NCBI GenBank assembly: GCA_963971285.1
Contig: OZ020251.1
Coordinates: 6,448,001-6,512,000, forward strand
Reading direction: 5' to 3'
From: Astropecten irregularis
Taxonomy: Eukaryota; Echinodermata; Asteroidea; Paxillosida; Astropectinidae
Length of the DNA: 64,000 nucleotides
Shown here in pieces: positions 9,985-22,416 of the stretch (position 1 is the first letter of the stretch; each line of letters opens with the position of its first letter). The notes under the pieces are model-generated. The model made no database searches. It had not been told where the DNA came from and saw nothing but the letters and a program-made list of their open reading frames with translations. A program made the translations under genes and the position numbers.

Positions 9985-12900
9985 ATGGACGTGGATATGG
10001 AGCTAGACACCGATCTTATGGCGAAATTTAGCAGTTTAGGCACGACTGATCGCGATGTTTTGGTTGGCGAATTCCAGAAATTGGCAGGCAACAACCTCAA
10101 TGCGACGACGTGTGCATTTTTTCTGGACATGAATAACTGGTTTGTTTTCTTGCATATTTCGTGTGTGTTGTTTACAACTAAGTCAGGAATTAAATTTGAA
10201 TACATCAATAATCGAAGTCGTGAAGAAAACCTTTAGTTTAACTTAAAGCCTTGGCTTTGAGTCGCAACTTTTCATGCAATTGTTTGTAGATTCCCGGTAG
10301 GCCCTAGTCCGAGTAACTTGGACCCTAAAAATCGCCTTTTTTAACATTTGGACATGGTCTGGCGATCGCAAAATCGCCTTTTTTAACATTTGGACATGGT
10401 CTGGCGATCGCCAGACCATGTCCAAATGTTAAAAAAGGCGATTTTTAGGGTCCAAGTTACTCGGACTAGGTAGGCCCCTAGTCTACCCAATGTCTTTTCG
10501 TCTGTTCGCTCTAGCCTCTTGCATAAGCCTTATAAATCGCAAATACCGCCTGGTTGATTTTGGACAATAGTCGAAAGGCACTGTGGGAAGAAAAAAGGTA
10601 CAAAATATGCCCCTTTTTCCTTCCCATGGTGCCTTTCCACCATTGTCCAAAATCAACCAGGCGGTATTTGCGATAAGGCTTATAATTATATGGTTCGTTG
10701 GGGTGGGCGGGGGTAGGATTTTAACAATTCTGTGGGGAGGTCACCGTGTGCAGAATTTTCCCAGAAACTGGGATGGAAAGAATTCCACTGACGGCCATGA
10801 AGGAAACAGGGTTATTTCCTCCAAGAGTTCACTCATTTGATGCAAGTCATGATGAACTTCAATCTGAGGAGCGAAAACTGGTGTAGCTTATCTAAAAAGT
10901 GAGATTTTCAGGGTTTTTTGACCTACAATTTTACACTTCGAATGCAGCAGTAGCCATTTTTATCAAAACGCCCTCTGTTGGTCCCACAGGTTTGTGCACA
11001 AATGATGGCCGTCAGTGGAATTCTTTCCACTAGGATTTATTGTTTTTGTTGAGGGATTATTGCCGACAATAGTGTGATTCCCAAAATTGTCAAACTTAAA
11101 TGTGTTTTAATTGTGTATTTTCAGGCTTACTGCAATGAAATGAATATTGACTTTACAAATTGGCAGATAAACAATTTGTAAAATATTGAACAAAATTAAA
11201 CCAGACATGCGCAACTTTGCAAGTAATATTGCAGTCCAGTGCACGTCAATATTTGTTGACATTGTTTCCCAATGACACACTATTGTGTCAGATGGATTTT
11301 GCCAAGATGGGTCGCTTGGCTGTAATTGGGGGATGGCTATTAGTAGACCGAAGGAGTACCGCTTGAAAGTAGATGCGGAAAGTCGCTGCCATGGCGCATG
11401 CTCCCACTGATTAATAAGTGATGTTTTGTAAAATCCCAACATCATTACGTACTGTAGATATCATCCCATACTTTTAAGTTTCGTTGATAAGTTGATATCC
11501 TTCATAATTTCACTGTCACCACACAACTCACATCATTGGCCTATGACATTAGATTTTCATACATAGGCATAGACCCCCCTCCCCCCCCCCCCCCCCCCCG
11601 AATTTCATTTTGTAATTTTGTATTGTGTGCACTTGAAACGTATTTAAAATTTTTTACTACCCAGCTACAGGATCACCCCCCCCCCCCCCCCCAGGTCTGA
11701 GGATGTACACATACATGCAATTCATGCATTGTGGGTTCGAATTGGGCGGGGCTATCAAACATGCCATCACATTGCATTGATGTTCAAATTTAGCTCATGT
11801 ATATGTGCAGTTTAATTTAACCCTAACCCTCCTCAATCCTCCAAAATCCTTCTGGTGTTTTGGAGGATTTCGGAGGATTCAGGATATAATGTCATTTTCA
11901 AGTGAGAACCACTTGAGGAGTTGCAAGGATTCAGGATAAACGCATTTTTTGAGGTATGGCCACCGAAGGATTTTGAAGGATTCAGGATTCAGGATCCTCT
12001 CATTTTGAGTATAAGTGAGATCACTGGAGGTCTGTGGAGGATTCAGGATGAACGCAGTTTTTAAAGTGTGACTATTGGAGGATTGTGGAGGATTCAGGAT
12101 GGTACTCAGTAAAATGCCCCTAGGGGGTTAGGGTTAATAAGTTTATGATGAATGGCTGGTCAGGAAAATACCAATAAGGGTACCTGCAAATCTGCAACAA
12201 CATTTTGGAATGTGTACGAGTAATTAAAACACAAACATTTCATGTCGTATTCAACTACATACATCCTGATGAGAAAGATTTCCACTGTCAAAAGTGAGCT
12301 TCCCTTCTTTTCAATGGCTGCACAATTATGTTCGAAGTAGAACAATATGAATGAATGAATGGTGTGCTGTTGGCTGTACTCAAGATCTTGTGGTCAATCT
12401 ACAGATTGTGGGTTCGAATCCTGCCATGGGCTAGTGGTGCTTGCATCCTTGTGCAAGATGCTTTGTCACATATTGCTCCTATTCACCCAGGAGTAAATGG
12501 GTACCTGGTCTACCTGCAAGGGTAGAGATGGATTTGTTCTTGTGCCTTTGTGCACCTTACACTATTACAGCAGCCGGGAGTGTAGTATACAAGTACAGTA
12601 CAAGGTGCTTTAAATGATTGTTATTGTTTTTTCTTTATTTTTGGACAGGAATTTACAGGCCGCCATTGGCTCATACTATGACATTGAAAACTCCGCTCCC
12701 CAGACAAAACTTCCACGGATGACGCTCATCCAAGACGTGACTATAGGAGAAGGGGAATCAATCACTCCTGACACAGACTTCACCAAGACGTGGAGGGTGA
12801 AAAATAATGGTATGATAATTAAGCCCTTTAAGGCACTAGTACTTTAAAGGTAGTATCATACTTTGGTAAGAAACCAAAACAGAAATGTTCACAGATTTAC

Positions 12901-15900
12901 ATGTACGTATAACTTACAGGGTATGAAGATGGTGCTGGTAGAAACCTACCGTTAAAATGTTTCCACCTGAAATGATGTATTTAACCAGAAATTAGTAAGA
13001 CAACAACCAAAAATCTTTTTGATCTTTTAAAAGATAAAAAATGAAAGAGGAAATACAAAAAATAAGAAATCCTGCACATTGCCATTTTTCACGATTTTCT
13101 CAAAAATTGAGCACTGTATGGGACTGAAATTTTCACAGATAACTGTGATTTTATCTTCCTTGATATTTTTGCCTATGAATCTGTATTTCTTTGACAAAAA
13201 CCAAAGTATGATACTACCTTTAAGGTACTATCACACCGAAACACATCTTCACAGATGTTCTATAACTAATTACAGGGTATGAATTAGATGGTGGAAACAC
13301 ACCGTTAAAATATTTCCGCCTGTAATGGTGAATTTATCCAGAAATTAGTCAAACAAAGACTGAAAATAGTTTTGATCTCGGGGAAGATCAAAACCGTGTT
13401 TTACAGTTTTATAAGAAAAATTGAGTCAGGTTTTTGCTATTTTTTGTGACCGATCGAGCTCAAATTTTCACAGGTTTATCATTTCATGCACATGCTGGAT
13501 CAGACAAAGTGTGAGTGCTGTTCTGTGACCTTTACCAATCAGTTTAAAACAGTACATTGTATTTAACTTAAATACATGATTGGCCTGGAGTTTTCACTGC
13601 ATGTCCAGAGACCAGAATGGATTAAGATTTGATATACAGCCTGCACATTGAAAAAACCAAATGATAACAATGTTCACAGTATTAATGTGTTTTTTGCACA
13701 TGTGTTTTAGTGCCAGTCAAGTTCAAATAAAACACGTAATCAGTATGACTAGATACTCTATTCAATATGCCCTGTAGTATCACCCTACACATTTCCTGTG
13801 GTGGTATGTTTCTAACCCCCCCCCCCCCCCCTTACTAGTCATTCTTAAAGCCCATTTTATATTTTATAGCAAGCGAATTTTGGTTCCTTTCAGCTGTTTG
13901 GACTCTCCCATCCCATCATAGAGGGATGTTCTTCCCTTATATATCATTTTGGAGACAATACTTTCAATTCATGGTGTCATTGTCACTCATAATAAACTGA
14001 CGTTCCCAGTGACAGACATAAAGGACAGTCTGTGAGTCACCGTGTCAGCTGTGTGATATGTCCTCAAGTATTCCAGGGCACCTCCCTCAGTCATGTCAGT
14101 TTGACTCCCTCCACCACCCTTGTCTTTGACTCCACAAACCTCTAAAAACTGATTCAAAATGTCACCTAATCCAGTCAGCTGTGTATTAAACGTACAAGAG
14201 GAAATTGCGGTTAATAACATTACATAACCAAACCAGACTTCCACCATATCCACCTGTTTAAGTTTCCAGAATTAGAAATGTACTGGTACATGTATACCCA
14301 ATAGTGAGCCATACTGTACATAATGTATGATTACGTTGAGCAGTGGGAGTATTATTGGTGTTATTATGATTCATGGACCACAGGCAGACTGCCAGGGTGA
14401 ATATTTTGGCATTGACCTTTTAGGTGCATTTGGCAGGTTTGGGGTCCATTACAGAAGCTTGTTTGAAAGTTTAGTAACTTGTTTTGACATTTTCGAAGTC
14501 AAGTTACAGGTTAAAGTTAGAAAGTTGTTTGAAAGTTAAACATCAAGGTAATATCATGCTTTGGTTTTTATCAATTAAATCATGGAAAAAAAATTCATGG
14601 GAAAAAACATCAAGGAAGATTCAGTTACGGTCATCTGTGAAATTTTCAGTCCCATATACACACGTATGTATATGGTGCCCACTTTGGAGAAAAGAGTGAA
14701 AAACGGCAATGGTATTTTCAAAATCTTTTCACCAAGATCAAAATTATTTTTCGTCATTGGTTTTACTCTTTTCTGGATAAATATAGCATTTCAGGCAGAA
14801 CAAAATGTAATACTGTGTTGCTACCATCACCATAGCCTGTAAGTTTAGGTAAATTGTGAAGATTTCTGTTCCGGTATGCTACCAAAGTATGCTTGTACCT
14901 TTAAAAGGAACTTTTTTGAAAGTTCTATTTTAAAAGCATTATTGGGAATTTATTTAACATGTTTAACATTTTGGAACTTGTTTAAAATGTTAAAAACCAT
15001 TTGAAATTTAAGATTTTAAAACCTGTAACTTATTTGTCAGTTTGTAAGTAAACATGGTAAAAGGATTTTGTTTTGAAGTTAAAATCAGAAAATTATTTTG
15101 AAGTTCAAGGTAGTATCATACTTTGATCAGTTGGTAGGAAACCATTTGAAACAGAAATATTCACAGATTTACGTACACCTGTACGTACATGTACATGTGT
15201 ATAACTTACAGGGGATAAATAAAGATGCACCTGGTATATCTTTAAAATGTTTCCACCTGAAGTGCTAGTGCTGTATTTATCCAGAAATGAGTCAAGCAAA
15301 TGACCGAACACAGTTTTGACCCGCCGAAAGTTGTTTGTAGTGTGAAAATTAAAGGCCTTTTGGTTCTCTTTTGTTTTGTCAGGTGAGGAACCGTGGCCTC
15401 CGGGCATATGTCTACGTTTCACCAGCGGTCATCAGCTGGGACCCTACGATCATATCTTCCTGGAACACCTCGAGCCCCAGCAAACGACAGACATCAGCAT
15501 CCGCATGCGCAGTCCATCAATGTGCGGCCTCTACCAAGGACAGTGGAGAATGTGTACGACGACGGGATTCTTCTTTGGAGGTGAGTGCAGTCGCGGTTCT
15601 AGAGTCAAAATTTTGGGGGGGCTAGAAGAGCCATTATTTTTTTGGGGGCTAGAAGACCCAATATTTTGGGTTCTTTTAACACTCGCTTCTGCTATGTCTT
15701 ATTAGGGGTCGAAAAACGTGCACATTATAGCCCACACAATTCGTTTTTATGTAATTGGCGCTTAATACCTGAAAAAATCTGGTATTTTCAAGAATTTTTT
15801 TTTTCACTTGCATTTTTTGGGGGGGGCTAGACAAAATTTTGGGGGGGCTACAGCCCCCCCTAGCCCCCCCGTAGAACCGCGCCTGCTGAAATTATGAACA

Positions 15901-18035
15901 CAAAATCCCATAGGCCGGTTTTATCAGCGAAAGGGTCTGGGGCCAATTTCATAGAGCTGCTTAGCACAAAAAAATTGCTTAGCATAAAAATAGCTTGCCC
16001 AATAAAATAATTGAAAATTCTATTTGATATTCATGGTCAGCGTACAATAGCCAAAGAACAATCACAAACGGAAATTTGGTTGTTAATCCTGTTTTTACAA
16101 AGATAGAAATGTCATGCTTAGCAACTTTTTGTTCTAAGCAGCTCTATGAAATTGGCCCCTGTTGTGTACAAGCATAACAATTAAGTATGCATATCCGCAT
16201 CAGTCACCATGGTCACTGCAGAATTGACTTGCATTGTATAAATGTATACACATACTTTTTTTCCAAATTTTCAGAAACCATCTGGGTCATTTTAGATGTA
16301 AGAAGTGATGGAATGCTGGGATTGACACAGCAAATGTCGTCATTGGCAACCGGTAATACATTCTCTCTCTGTTTTTTCTTTGTTCAGAGCTTGGCCTGAC
16401 ATTTTGATACTAGCAGGATCATCCTCAATCAGTTTAGCCTTTGAGAAAAATCCTGCTAGGAGCAAAATGTCAGGCCATCCTAACTCTAATTAGCGTATTA
16501 TATTTCAGGTCATTGTTTTGGTTGATGACCAGTTTTGCAGCAGTTTATTATGACATTGTCCGTGATGTTCTATTGTCACACTTTTTATCAATGTTAACGG
16601 TATGTGTTTCAACCACCCTCTGCATACCCTGTAAGTTATAGGTAAATCTGTGAACAGTTCTGTTTCAGGATTCTACTAGTATGATATAGTACCTTTAATT
16701 ACATACCGTAAGCCTCGATCACTCATCACATGAATTTCTTTTATTGTGTCAATTGCAGCTCAAAATGAAATTCCCATCAACTCAACACCCCTTCCCTTCA
16801 ACGGTCACCCTGGATCACCCGGAAGACCACAAGATCATGATACGACGTCCGCCCACCCACATATAAGACCGCCACATTTCCAGGTAATGTTCTCATCCCT
16901 CATCAAGCCTGTATTACACTTCGTGCATTATAGATCTTTTGAAATAGCCTGCACTGTGGTTGGCATGGGGCCAATTTCACCCAACTCATCGCCCTATGTA
17001 GGATACGATGGGTTATTCTTCGTAACTAGAGTTACGACATCGAATAATCATAGAGCTTTGTGAAATCAACCCATGGGCGTCAAATATGTTACAAAACATT
17101 TTAATCTTCTTTATAACACATAGCATGACTATAATTCAACTTTTCATAGAAAAATGTCTTTGGCTACTTTCTGTAGCTACGAGATACGTACAGTGCAATG
17201 ACGCTTCATGTATATTAATAATAATATTAATAATAATAGGCATTTATAAAGCGCCTTTCCAAGAAGATCAAAGCGCTGTACATTATTATTATCCCTGGTC
17301 ATCGGACCATAATTTAAATTCCTGAAACCGTCTCAACTCCCTGGGGAGCATATAAAGCGCCTTTCCAAGAAGATCAAAGCGTTGTACATAATTATTTTCC
17401 CTGGTCATCGGACCATAATTAAATTCCTGAAACCGTCTCAACTCCCTGGGGAGCATACAGCCCCATACTGGCAACAAAAGGGCGCACAGAGGCTAATCAA
17501 ACCACAAAGCCATATATCTACCCTCACAGGTACCCATTTACACCTGGGTGTGACAAAGCGTCTTGCCCAAGGATGCAAGCACCATTAACCCGTGGCTGGA
17601 TTCGAACCCACAATCGTTAGATTGACCACAAACATTTGGCAATCTTGTTTTGCAAAAACTGCGGTCATGCAACCACAGGTCAAGAGATAAGATAGACCAT
17701 CCCATTTACCATAGATAACTGTGCATATTGCATTGTTTCAACAGTGAACCACAATTGCTTCAAGTTATTTAAACATTTTGTTGTGGTTTCTATTTTATCC
17801 AAAGGTCAACCACTACGAAGCCAGGAATTCAGCCCTGCACAGCTCACCCCAAGCAATATTCACCTCATCTCCTCACCCTCAACTACTACAACACCCCTCT
17901 CAGCAATCAGCCGTGGAACTGCCCCTTAGCTCCGCCTACCAACACATGTCCCTTAGCAACCACACGTCAAACAGCCAATCAGAAGAAAGCTCACAACACC
18001 AGCCCAATGGTCAGATCTATCCTGGTTCTCTATAG
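9985..18035 (+). CDS. ILRUN: ILRUN (C6orf106): UBA-like plus NBR1-type FW domain protein
   Basis: Six coding exons join in phase: 9985-10139, 12649-12809, 15383-15580, 16275-16352, 16759-16883 and 17805-18035, giving 315 residues and a TAG stop. Exon 1 starts at ATG 9985 (MDVDMELDTDLMAKFSSLGT). Its UBA-like helix bundle continues over the first intron into NLQAAIGSYYD. Residues of about 75-185 form the NBR1-like FW domain, and the four tryptophans are visible in TKTWRVKN, EPWPPGI, GQWRMC and IWVILDV. The last two exons encode a Pro/Ser/His/Gln-rich, probably disordered tail. Human ILRUN (298 aa) binds p300/CBP and IRF3 and dampens antiviral and inflammatory transcription. That role is known from vertebrates and only inferred here. 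Introns hold several MITEs and SINEs; no coding lesion is seen. Confidence 0.93.
10296..10477. repeat. Long palindrome with internal duplication (MITE-like)
   Basis: The left arm (from about 10,303: CCTAGTCCGAGTAACTTGG) is the exact reverse complement of the right arm ending near 10,470 (CCAAGTTACTCGGACTAGG). An about 42-bp inner part of the left arm, ending GGTCTGGCGATCGC, is present twice in tandem. GTAGGCC flanks both ends and may be a target duplication. It lies in ILRUN intron 1. Confidence 0.75.
10523..10686. repeat. MITE-like inverted repeat in ILRUN intron 1
   Basis: Arms of about 55-60 bp are inverted: the left has AAATACCGCCTGGTTGATTT and TTGGACAAT, the right ATTGTCCAAAATCAACCAGG and CGGTATTTGCGATAAGGCTT. 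The centre is A/T-rich. It lies 46 bp from the 10,296-10,477 palindrome but is a different family. Confidence 0.75.
11572..11696. repeat. Poly-C tracts in ILRUN intron 1
   Basis: Two long cytosine runs occur, about 11,576-11,599 and 11,677-11,692. A third occurs in intron 2 at about 13,817-13,831. Their lengths may be unreliable in an assembly. Confidence 0.8.
11817..12137. repeat. GGAGGATTCAGGAT tandem repeat bracketed by inverted TTAACCCTAACCC
   Basis: The segment starts TTAACCCTAACCCTCC and ends with GGGGGTTAGGGTTAA, an inverted pair. Between them GGAGGATTCAGGAT-like 14-mers recur about five times in variable spacing. The brackets resemble vertebrate-type telomere repeats, but the inverted arrangement suggests element termini. 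Confidence 0.55.
12372..12560 (+). repeat. tRNA-derived SINE (sense copy)
   Basis: A B-box-like GGGTTCGAATCC is followed by GTGCTTGCATCCTTGTGCAA, a GCTTTGTCACA block and AGTAAATGGGTACCTGG. The same order of blocks appears on the minus strand at about 17,395-17,635, so this is a dispersed SINE family. It ends about 90 bp before ILRUN exon 2. Confidence 0.65.
12844..13223. mobile_element. MITE, family AAAGGTAGTATCATACTTTGG (copy 1)
   Basis: Inverted ends TTAAAGGTAGTATCATACTT and AAGTATGATACTACCTTTAA flank about 330 bp holding GAAATGTTCACAGATTTAC and AACTTACAGGGTATGAA blocks. The same blocks recur at 14,543-14,903, in part at 15,106-15,250, and at 20,458-20,809. Confidence 0.7.
14543..14903. 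mobile_element. MITE, family AAAGGTAGTATCATACTTTGG (copy 2, diverged)
   Basis: Ends AAGGTAATATCATGCTTTGG and CCAAAGTATGCTTGTACCTTT are imperfect inverted repeats of the family seen at 12,844-13,223. The unit lies in ILRUN intron 2. A further left end with AAGGTAGTATCATACTTTG begins at 15,106. Confidence 0.55.
15592..15882. repeat. MITE-like element with GCGGTTCTA ends and poly-G/poly-C arms
   Basis: It starts CGCGGTTCTAGAG and ends GTAGAACCGCG, an inverted pair, with repeated GGGGGGGCTAGA blocks and a CAGCCCCCCCTAGCCCCCCC arm near the right end. It sits 11 bp downstream of the ILRUN exon 3 splice donor. Confidence 0.6.
15939..16159. mobile_element. MITE, family GGGGCCAATTTCATAGAGCTG
   Basis: Termini GGGGCCAATTTCATAGAGCT and AGCTCTATGAAATTGGCCCC are perfect inverted repeats. 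The paired region continues as GCTTAGCA on the left, with an imperfect match on the right. A shorter relative (GGGGCCAATTTCA to TGAAATCAACCC) lies at 16,967-17,072. Confidence 0.75.
16967..17072. repeat. Short relative of the GGGGCCAATTTCA MITE
   Basis: It starts GGGGCCAATTTCACCCAAC and ends TGTGAAATCAACCC. The inner halves (GGGTTATTCTTCGTAACTAG and TTACGACATCGAATAATC) are also partly inverted. It lies in ILRUN intron 5. Confidence 0.5.
17238..17635 (-). repeat. SINE (antisense) with duplicated tail module
   Basis: On the minus strand it begins near 17,635 with the B-box-like GGGTTCGAATCC and the same blocks as the 12.4-kb SINE. Its distal part carries a module of about 110 bp with TATAAAGCGCCTTTCCAAGA and CTCAACTCCCTGGGGAGCAT, present twice in tandem (about 17,242-17,350 and 17,350-17,460). 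Confidence 0.6.
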
Positions 18036-18943
18036 CAATAGTTCATTTTAGCATCATAGTATAAATTTTCAAAGACTTTTGCTGTCACTCGCTGAGCATA
18101 GAGGGCGAACCTCTCGGCAATGCGACAACAGCATGTGTATTTTCTGTTTGTGTTATTTTTTCCCCGTTAATTGGCGCAAGTTACCTAGCTGCACCTTTAA
18201 CCCTAACCCTCTGCATCTTCCATCATGTCCATACAAGACAAGAGCTGCTTATTTACACACATTACCACAATCTCCACATGGGGACTTGATCATAATCTGT
18301 GCATAACCACACAAACCACACTGGTCTGTTAATTGTGCAATGTGGTATGCAGGATACCAACCATGCATGAACCACAGGAAAAACCATAATGTGGTACACT
18401 GTGGTATGGAGTTGGGTTAAGGGTAAGGTTAAGTCAAGAACAACAATGTCTCATAAACTGATTCAAGTTTATAGCCGAAGGACAATGCTTCCAAAGAACT
18501 GCCTTATTGTTCTCTTTTTGGTGTGTTTTCACTTCTGTCAGATTTTTTCCACTCTAATTGTTTGATATTAACTAGCCTTTGGTATGTCTGTATGTGAGGG
18601 CACTCACATACAGAAAGACTGGTACAAGTCAGAAAATTCATTCCCTTGAATATACTTTCAAGTTCTGTATACTTCATTCAAGAAGGTTCATTGATTCAGA
18701 AAATATTTCCAAAATATCATGCTACAAGAATAACATACATACATGTAATTGGTAAATGTAGAGGTTACATTGTATGATACCTGTTGCTCCAAAGAGCGCC
18801 CTCGCTAGACAAAAAGTATGGCCTAAATCGTTATTGCTTTACAGGAAATGTACACTGGTGTAATGACTATCCACTCATTTTGCGTTATGGGATCAAATTG
18901 AGAAGTTTTTCACAAAATTGACAAGGATACACACATTGCCTTT

Positions 18944-19169
18944 GGGCCTTTCTCAAGGCTCGGCTCAGGCTCCGGCTTCATCTCTGTCATCCATATGCTG
19001 AAAATATAGCTTGTGGTTTTTTCATTGAAGCTGAAGCTCTGTTTGTTTTTAAACAAGAAAATGTACCTGTACTTCTGAAACCCAGCCAAAAGTCTCTATT
19101 GTGATGCCTGTAATTTTAGAATGGATTCACAAAATGGAACCTGAGCCTGAGCCGAGCTTTGAGAAAGGC
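18944..19169. repeat. MITE-like hairpin, family GGGCCTTTCTCAAAGCTCGG (copy 2)
   Basis: GGGCCTTTCTCAAGGCTCGG at the left pairs with CCGAGCTTTGAGAAAGGC at the right. Inner blocks GAAGCTGAAGCTCTG and CAGCCAAAAGTCTCTATT match the 6275-6498 copy. Confidence 0.65.
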
Positions 19170-20457
19170 ATGTTCCAACAGATGCTTCAATAGATAGCCT
19201 GCCTATGGGATTTTGTGTACTGAATCTTAGCACAAACTGTCACACAACCGAGTGCATTTCATATAATACCCTCCGACTGCACACTTTTGAACCTATCTCC
19301 AAAATAGTTACTTCACTGAGCAGAATTGGGTAATACAATACGTATACTACACATAACCGTTGTATCCAAAATAACATTTCCTTAGTTTGAAATCATTTCA
19401 AGGGATTATTTATCAGAAACAGGTTTGGTTTAAACCCAGGCTAATTAAAAATACAAATGAATGAAATAATTATGTTCTTTTTAGAATTGTGTGTGTATAT
19501 AATCATTATTTTATCATAAGATAATATTATTTAGTTTCGGGAAAATTATTTGTTATTCTTGCCATGTGTGGCATACTGAAAAACAAAAACCCTGTTCCCC
19601 CAATGTGCAAAGAAATTTGTGGAAAAGAAAACCAAAATTTGTAGCTGATTAATGGAGTTCTCATACATCAACTATTCAATTACGTATTAAGAAAAATTAC
19701 TGATACAACAAAGGTAAATAAAATATGCGGCATTTTTAAAGAATCAAAGTTAACAACTAATTTAGGGATTTCTTTTCTTCATATTTTTATCATTGAAAAT
19801 TTAGACACTCTCTGATATTATTTAATACTAATAAATGGAAAGGCTTATTTTTTAATGTAATTTATTAATTTAAGAAATTTTATATTCCCTTTAATAATTA
19901 GTCAGGGGTAAAACACAGGGTCAGAGTAGGACATTTTGGTCACGGGAGACATTTGGAAGCATTTTCCAATAACCAATTGGAACTCTCTCTTTTCAAAACG
20001 CTTGAATAACTTCAAAGCCCCACCAAAAAGTGATATAAATCATGAAATTGTCGCATAACTTACTGGAAGTATACACTTTATCATCAAATCCTTACTTAGT
20101 CAAACTTCAAAGAGATCGACACTTCCAAATGATGAATTGTAATTCTTTTTAAGCAAAATTGTAGCACAAATATTGGCAGTAAAATAATATTAACATGGAG
20201 TGTTGTTTTGATGCAATTTTATGTGTTAAACATTTAATTTATACCTTTTATTTCATTGGTCTAATTATAATTTTCTTTACTTTGAAAGAATTATTAATAG
20301 TTCACATGTTTCTCTGCTCTGACCTTGCCTCATAAAGGTTGATGATATCCCTGTAAGGCTGTAAGTTTATAACCTTCTTGACCCAGTGTCATATATATAT
20401 ATGTATATATGGCTCTGCTTACCGCAAAATTGTGGACTTATGATCCTCGTTCTTTGC

Positions 20458-20809
20458 TTAAAGGTAGTATCATACTTTGGTAAGAGACCAAAACAGAAAT
20501 GTTCACAGATTTACGTATAACTTACAGGGTATGCAGTTGGTGGTTGTAGAAACATAACGTTGACATCTTTCAGCCTGCAATGGTGTATTTATCCAGAAAT
20601 GATTAGAAAAACGACCGAAAATCTTTTTGATCTTTTTTAAAAGATCAAAAATAAAAGAGAAAGGAATTACTGTGGCCGTTTTTTACGATTTTCTCAAAAA
20701 GTGGGCACCGTATGGAATTGAAATTTTCACAGATGACTGATACATTGTGTATTTGTGCCCGTGAATTTGTACTTCTTTGACAAAAAACAAAGTATGATAC
20801 TACCTTTAA
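20458..20809. mobile_element. MITE, family AAAGGTAGTATCATACTTTGG (copy 3)
   Basis: Both ends (AAAGGTAGTATCATACTTTG and CAAAGTATGATACTACCTTT) are well preserved. The internal GAAATGTTCACAGATTTACG and AACTTACAGGGTATGCAG blocks match the ILRUN-intron copies. Confidence 0.75.
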
Positions 20810-21822
20810 TAATACAGGGTTAGCTTCAAATTCAGTACACATATACCTGATCGAAAACCAATTGCATGGCTCGGCTTACTTATGATCCTCATTCTCTGCT
20901 TACCGAATAAGCGCCAAATTCTTATGCTACCATGTAGCTGAGTGACAACCAATTTACTCACATGGAATCATTGGGCAGTCAAGATCAATTGATATTATGA
21001 CTGATTTTTCAGTCGGTTTTCGGTATTTCTTTCATTTTATTAGCAAATTGTGTGAAAGAGGTTTTCTAAGAGCATGTATACTTCTGGCATTGTGTTTCAT
21101 AAATTGACCCAACAAATTCTAGGGTATATCATTGTAGCTTTGCTTAAATTTATGCAGATTTGACTGGGCTTCGAGATTGCCCCCTGATAACTTGCAAAAT
21201 TCACGAAATTAATCAAAATGGATTTAAAAATGATCAGTTTTATATCATTGCCATACAATTGATGTAACGAAAGTGTGAAATTGCATGTGTACCTCTGGAT
21301 AAGATAAACAAATTGAAAAGGGGCATTTCTTCAAAAAATTAATTTGAATAATATGCTGAAAAAATGGTTTACTTTGTATATAACGGGGATGGAAGGATGA
21401 ATTCTGGTGAAAAGTTTATTGTAAATCATTAATAATCCGTAGAATATAGAATAAAATTTTAGAAGTTGCCTGAAATTTTTAGATTTGTGAATTTCATTCT
21501 AGTTGCAATGATCGTAACCCAAGGTCTGACATGGGGACTGGGACCTTATCCCCATGTCAGACCTAGGGTTAAATAGTCCCAGTCCCTATGTCAGACCTAT
21601 AAGGTCACGATCATCGCACCTCATGATTCATTCAAGGTCAAGGATTGTTTGTGTTGTGTCACCCAGGATCTCCATTGAAAACAAAAACAAAACAAGAAAC
21701 AGAACAAAGACCAACAATAAAGCAAACATTTTGACAAAGACCAAAAAAAAATTTGGTAGGTTTACATGTATTAGGCATAGGAAACGCATAACCCTATAAA
21801 ATCCTCAATTTATTTTTATCAT

Positions 21823-22416
21823 TAGGCCACATAAAAAAAAAATTTTTTAGCGTCCACCTCTTCCAAATTTTCAAGGTAGGGAGGGAGGTTTTTATTTTTA
21901 TTTTTTATTTTAAGGATAGAATGGCAACATGCCTGTGGAAGAAAAGATACATGGTATTCATGGTCAGAAAACATGTTAGGAAGATACTGAAGACCATAGA
22001 AGCTTTCAAGCTAGATATCTGACCATTGGAAATTTCAGTAGACTAGAGAAACCTAAGTATGTAGACTTGACTCAAGTCGGGTTACGGTAGTTCTAGTCGT
22101 CATGCGCTCGGCTGACATTCCTTCAGTCCGCCACATCGGTACAAATTTCCAGAACGTTGATTATCAAATGTCCCTTCCTTTTAAATTTGTACATTTTTCG
22201 CATGCTGCAGCTTCTACCCCAGGTGGCCTTCATGATGTTTAGTCCGAAAATTACGGTAGATATTAGCGCACACTGCTTTTACATACAAGAAATAATTGTT
22301 TCCCCCAATATTTTTTTTTTTTTGTTTAAATAAAAAATAAAAAAAAAATACAGGTCGGGCTCATATCGGAGGTCGGGCGGGGACGCTAAACAAGTAATTT
22401 TTTTTATGTGGCCTTA
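21823..22416. mobile_element. Non-autonomous inverted-repeat transposon (AGGCCACATAAAA ends)
   Basis: The left end TAGGCCACATAAAAAAAAAA with TTTAGCGTCC pairs with the right end GGACGCTAA...TTTTTTTTATGTGGCCTTA. The interior includes GGTCGGGC motifs as in the 5060-5431 element, so the two look related. Confidence 0.6.
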
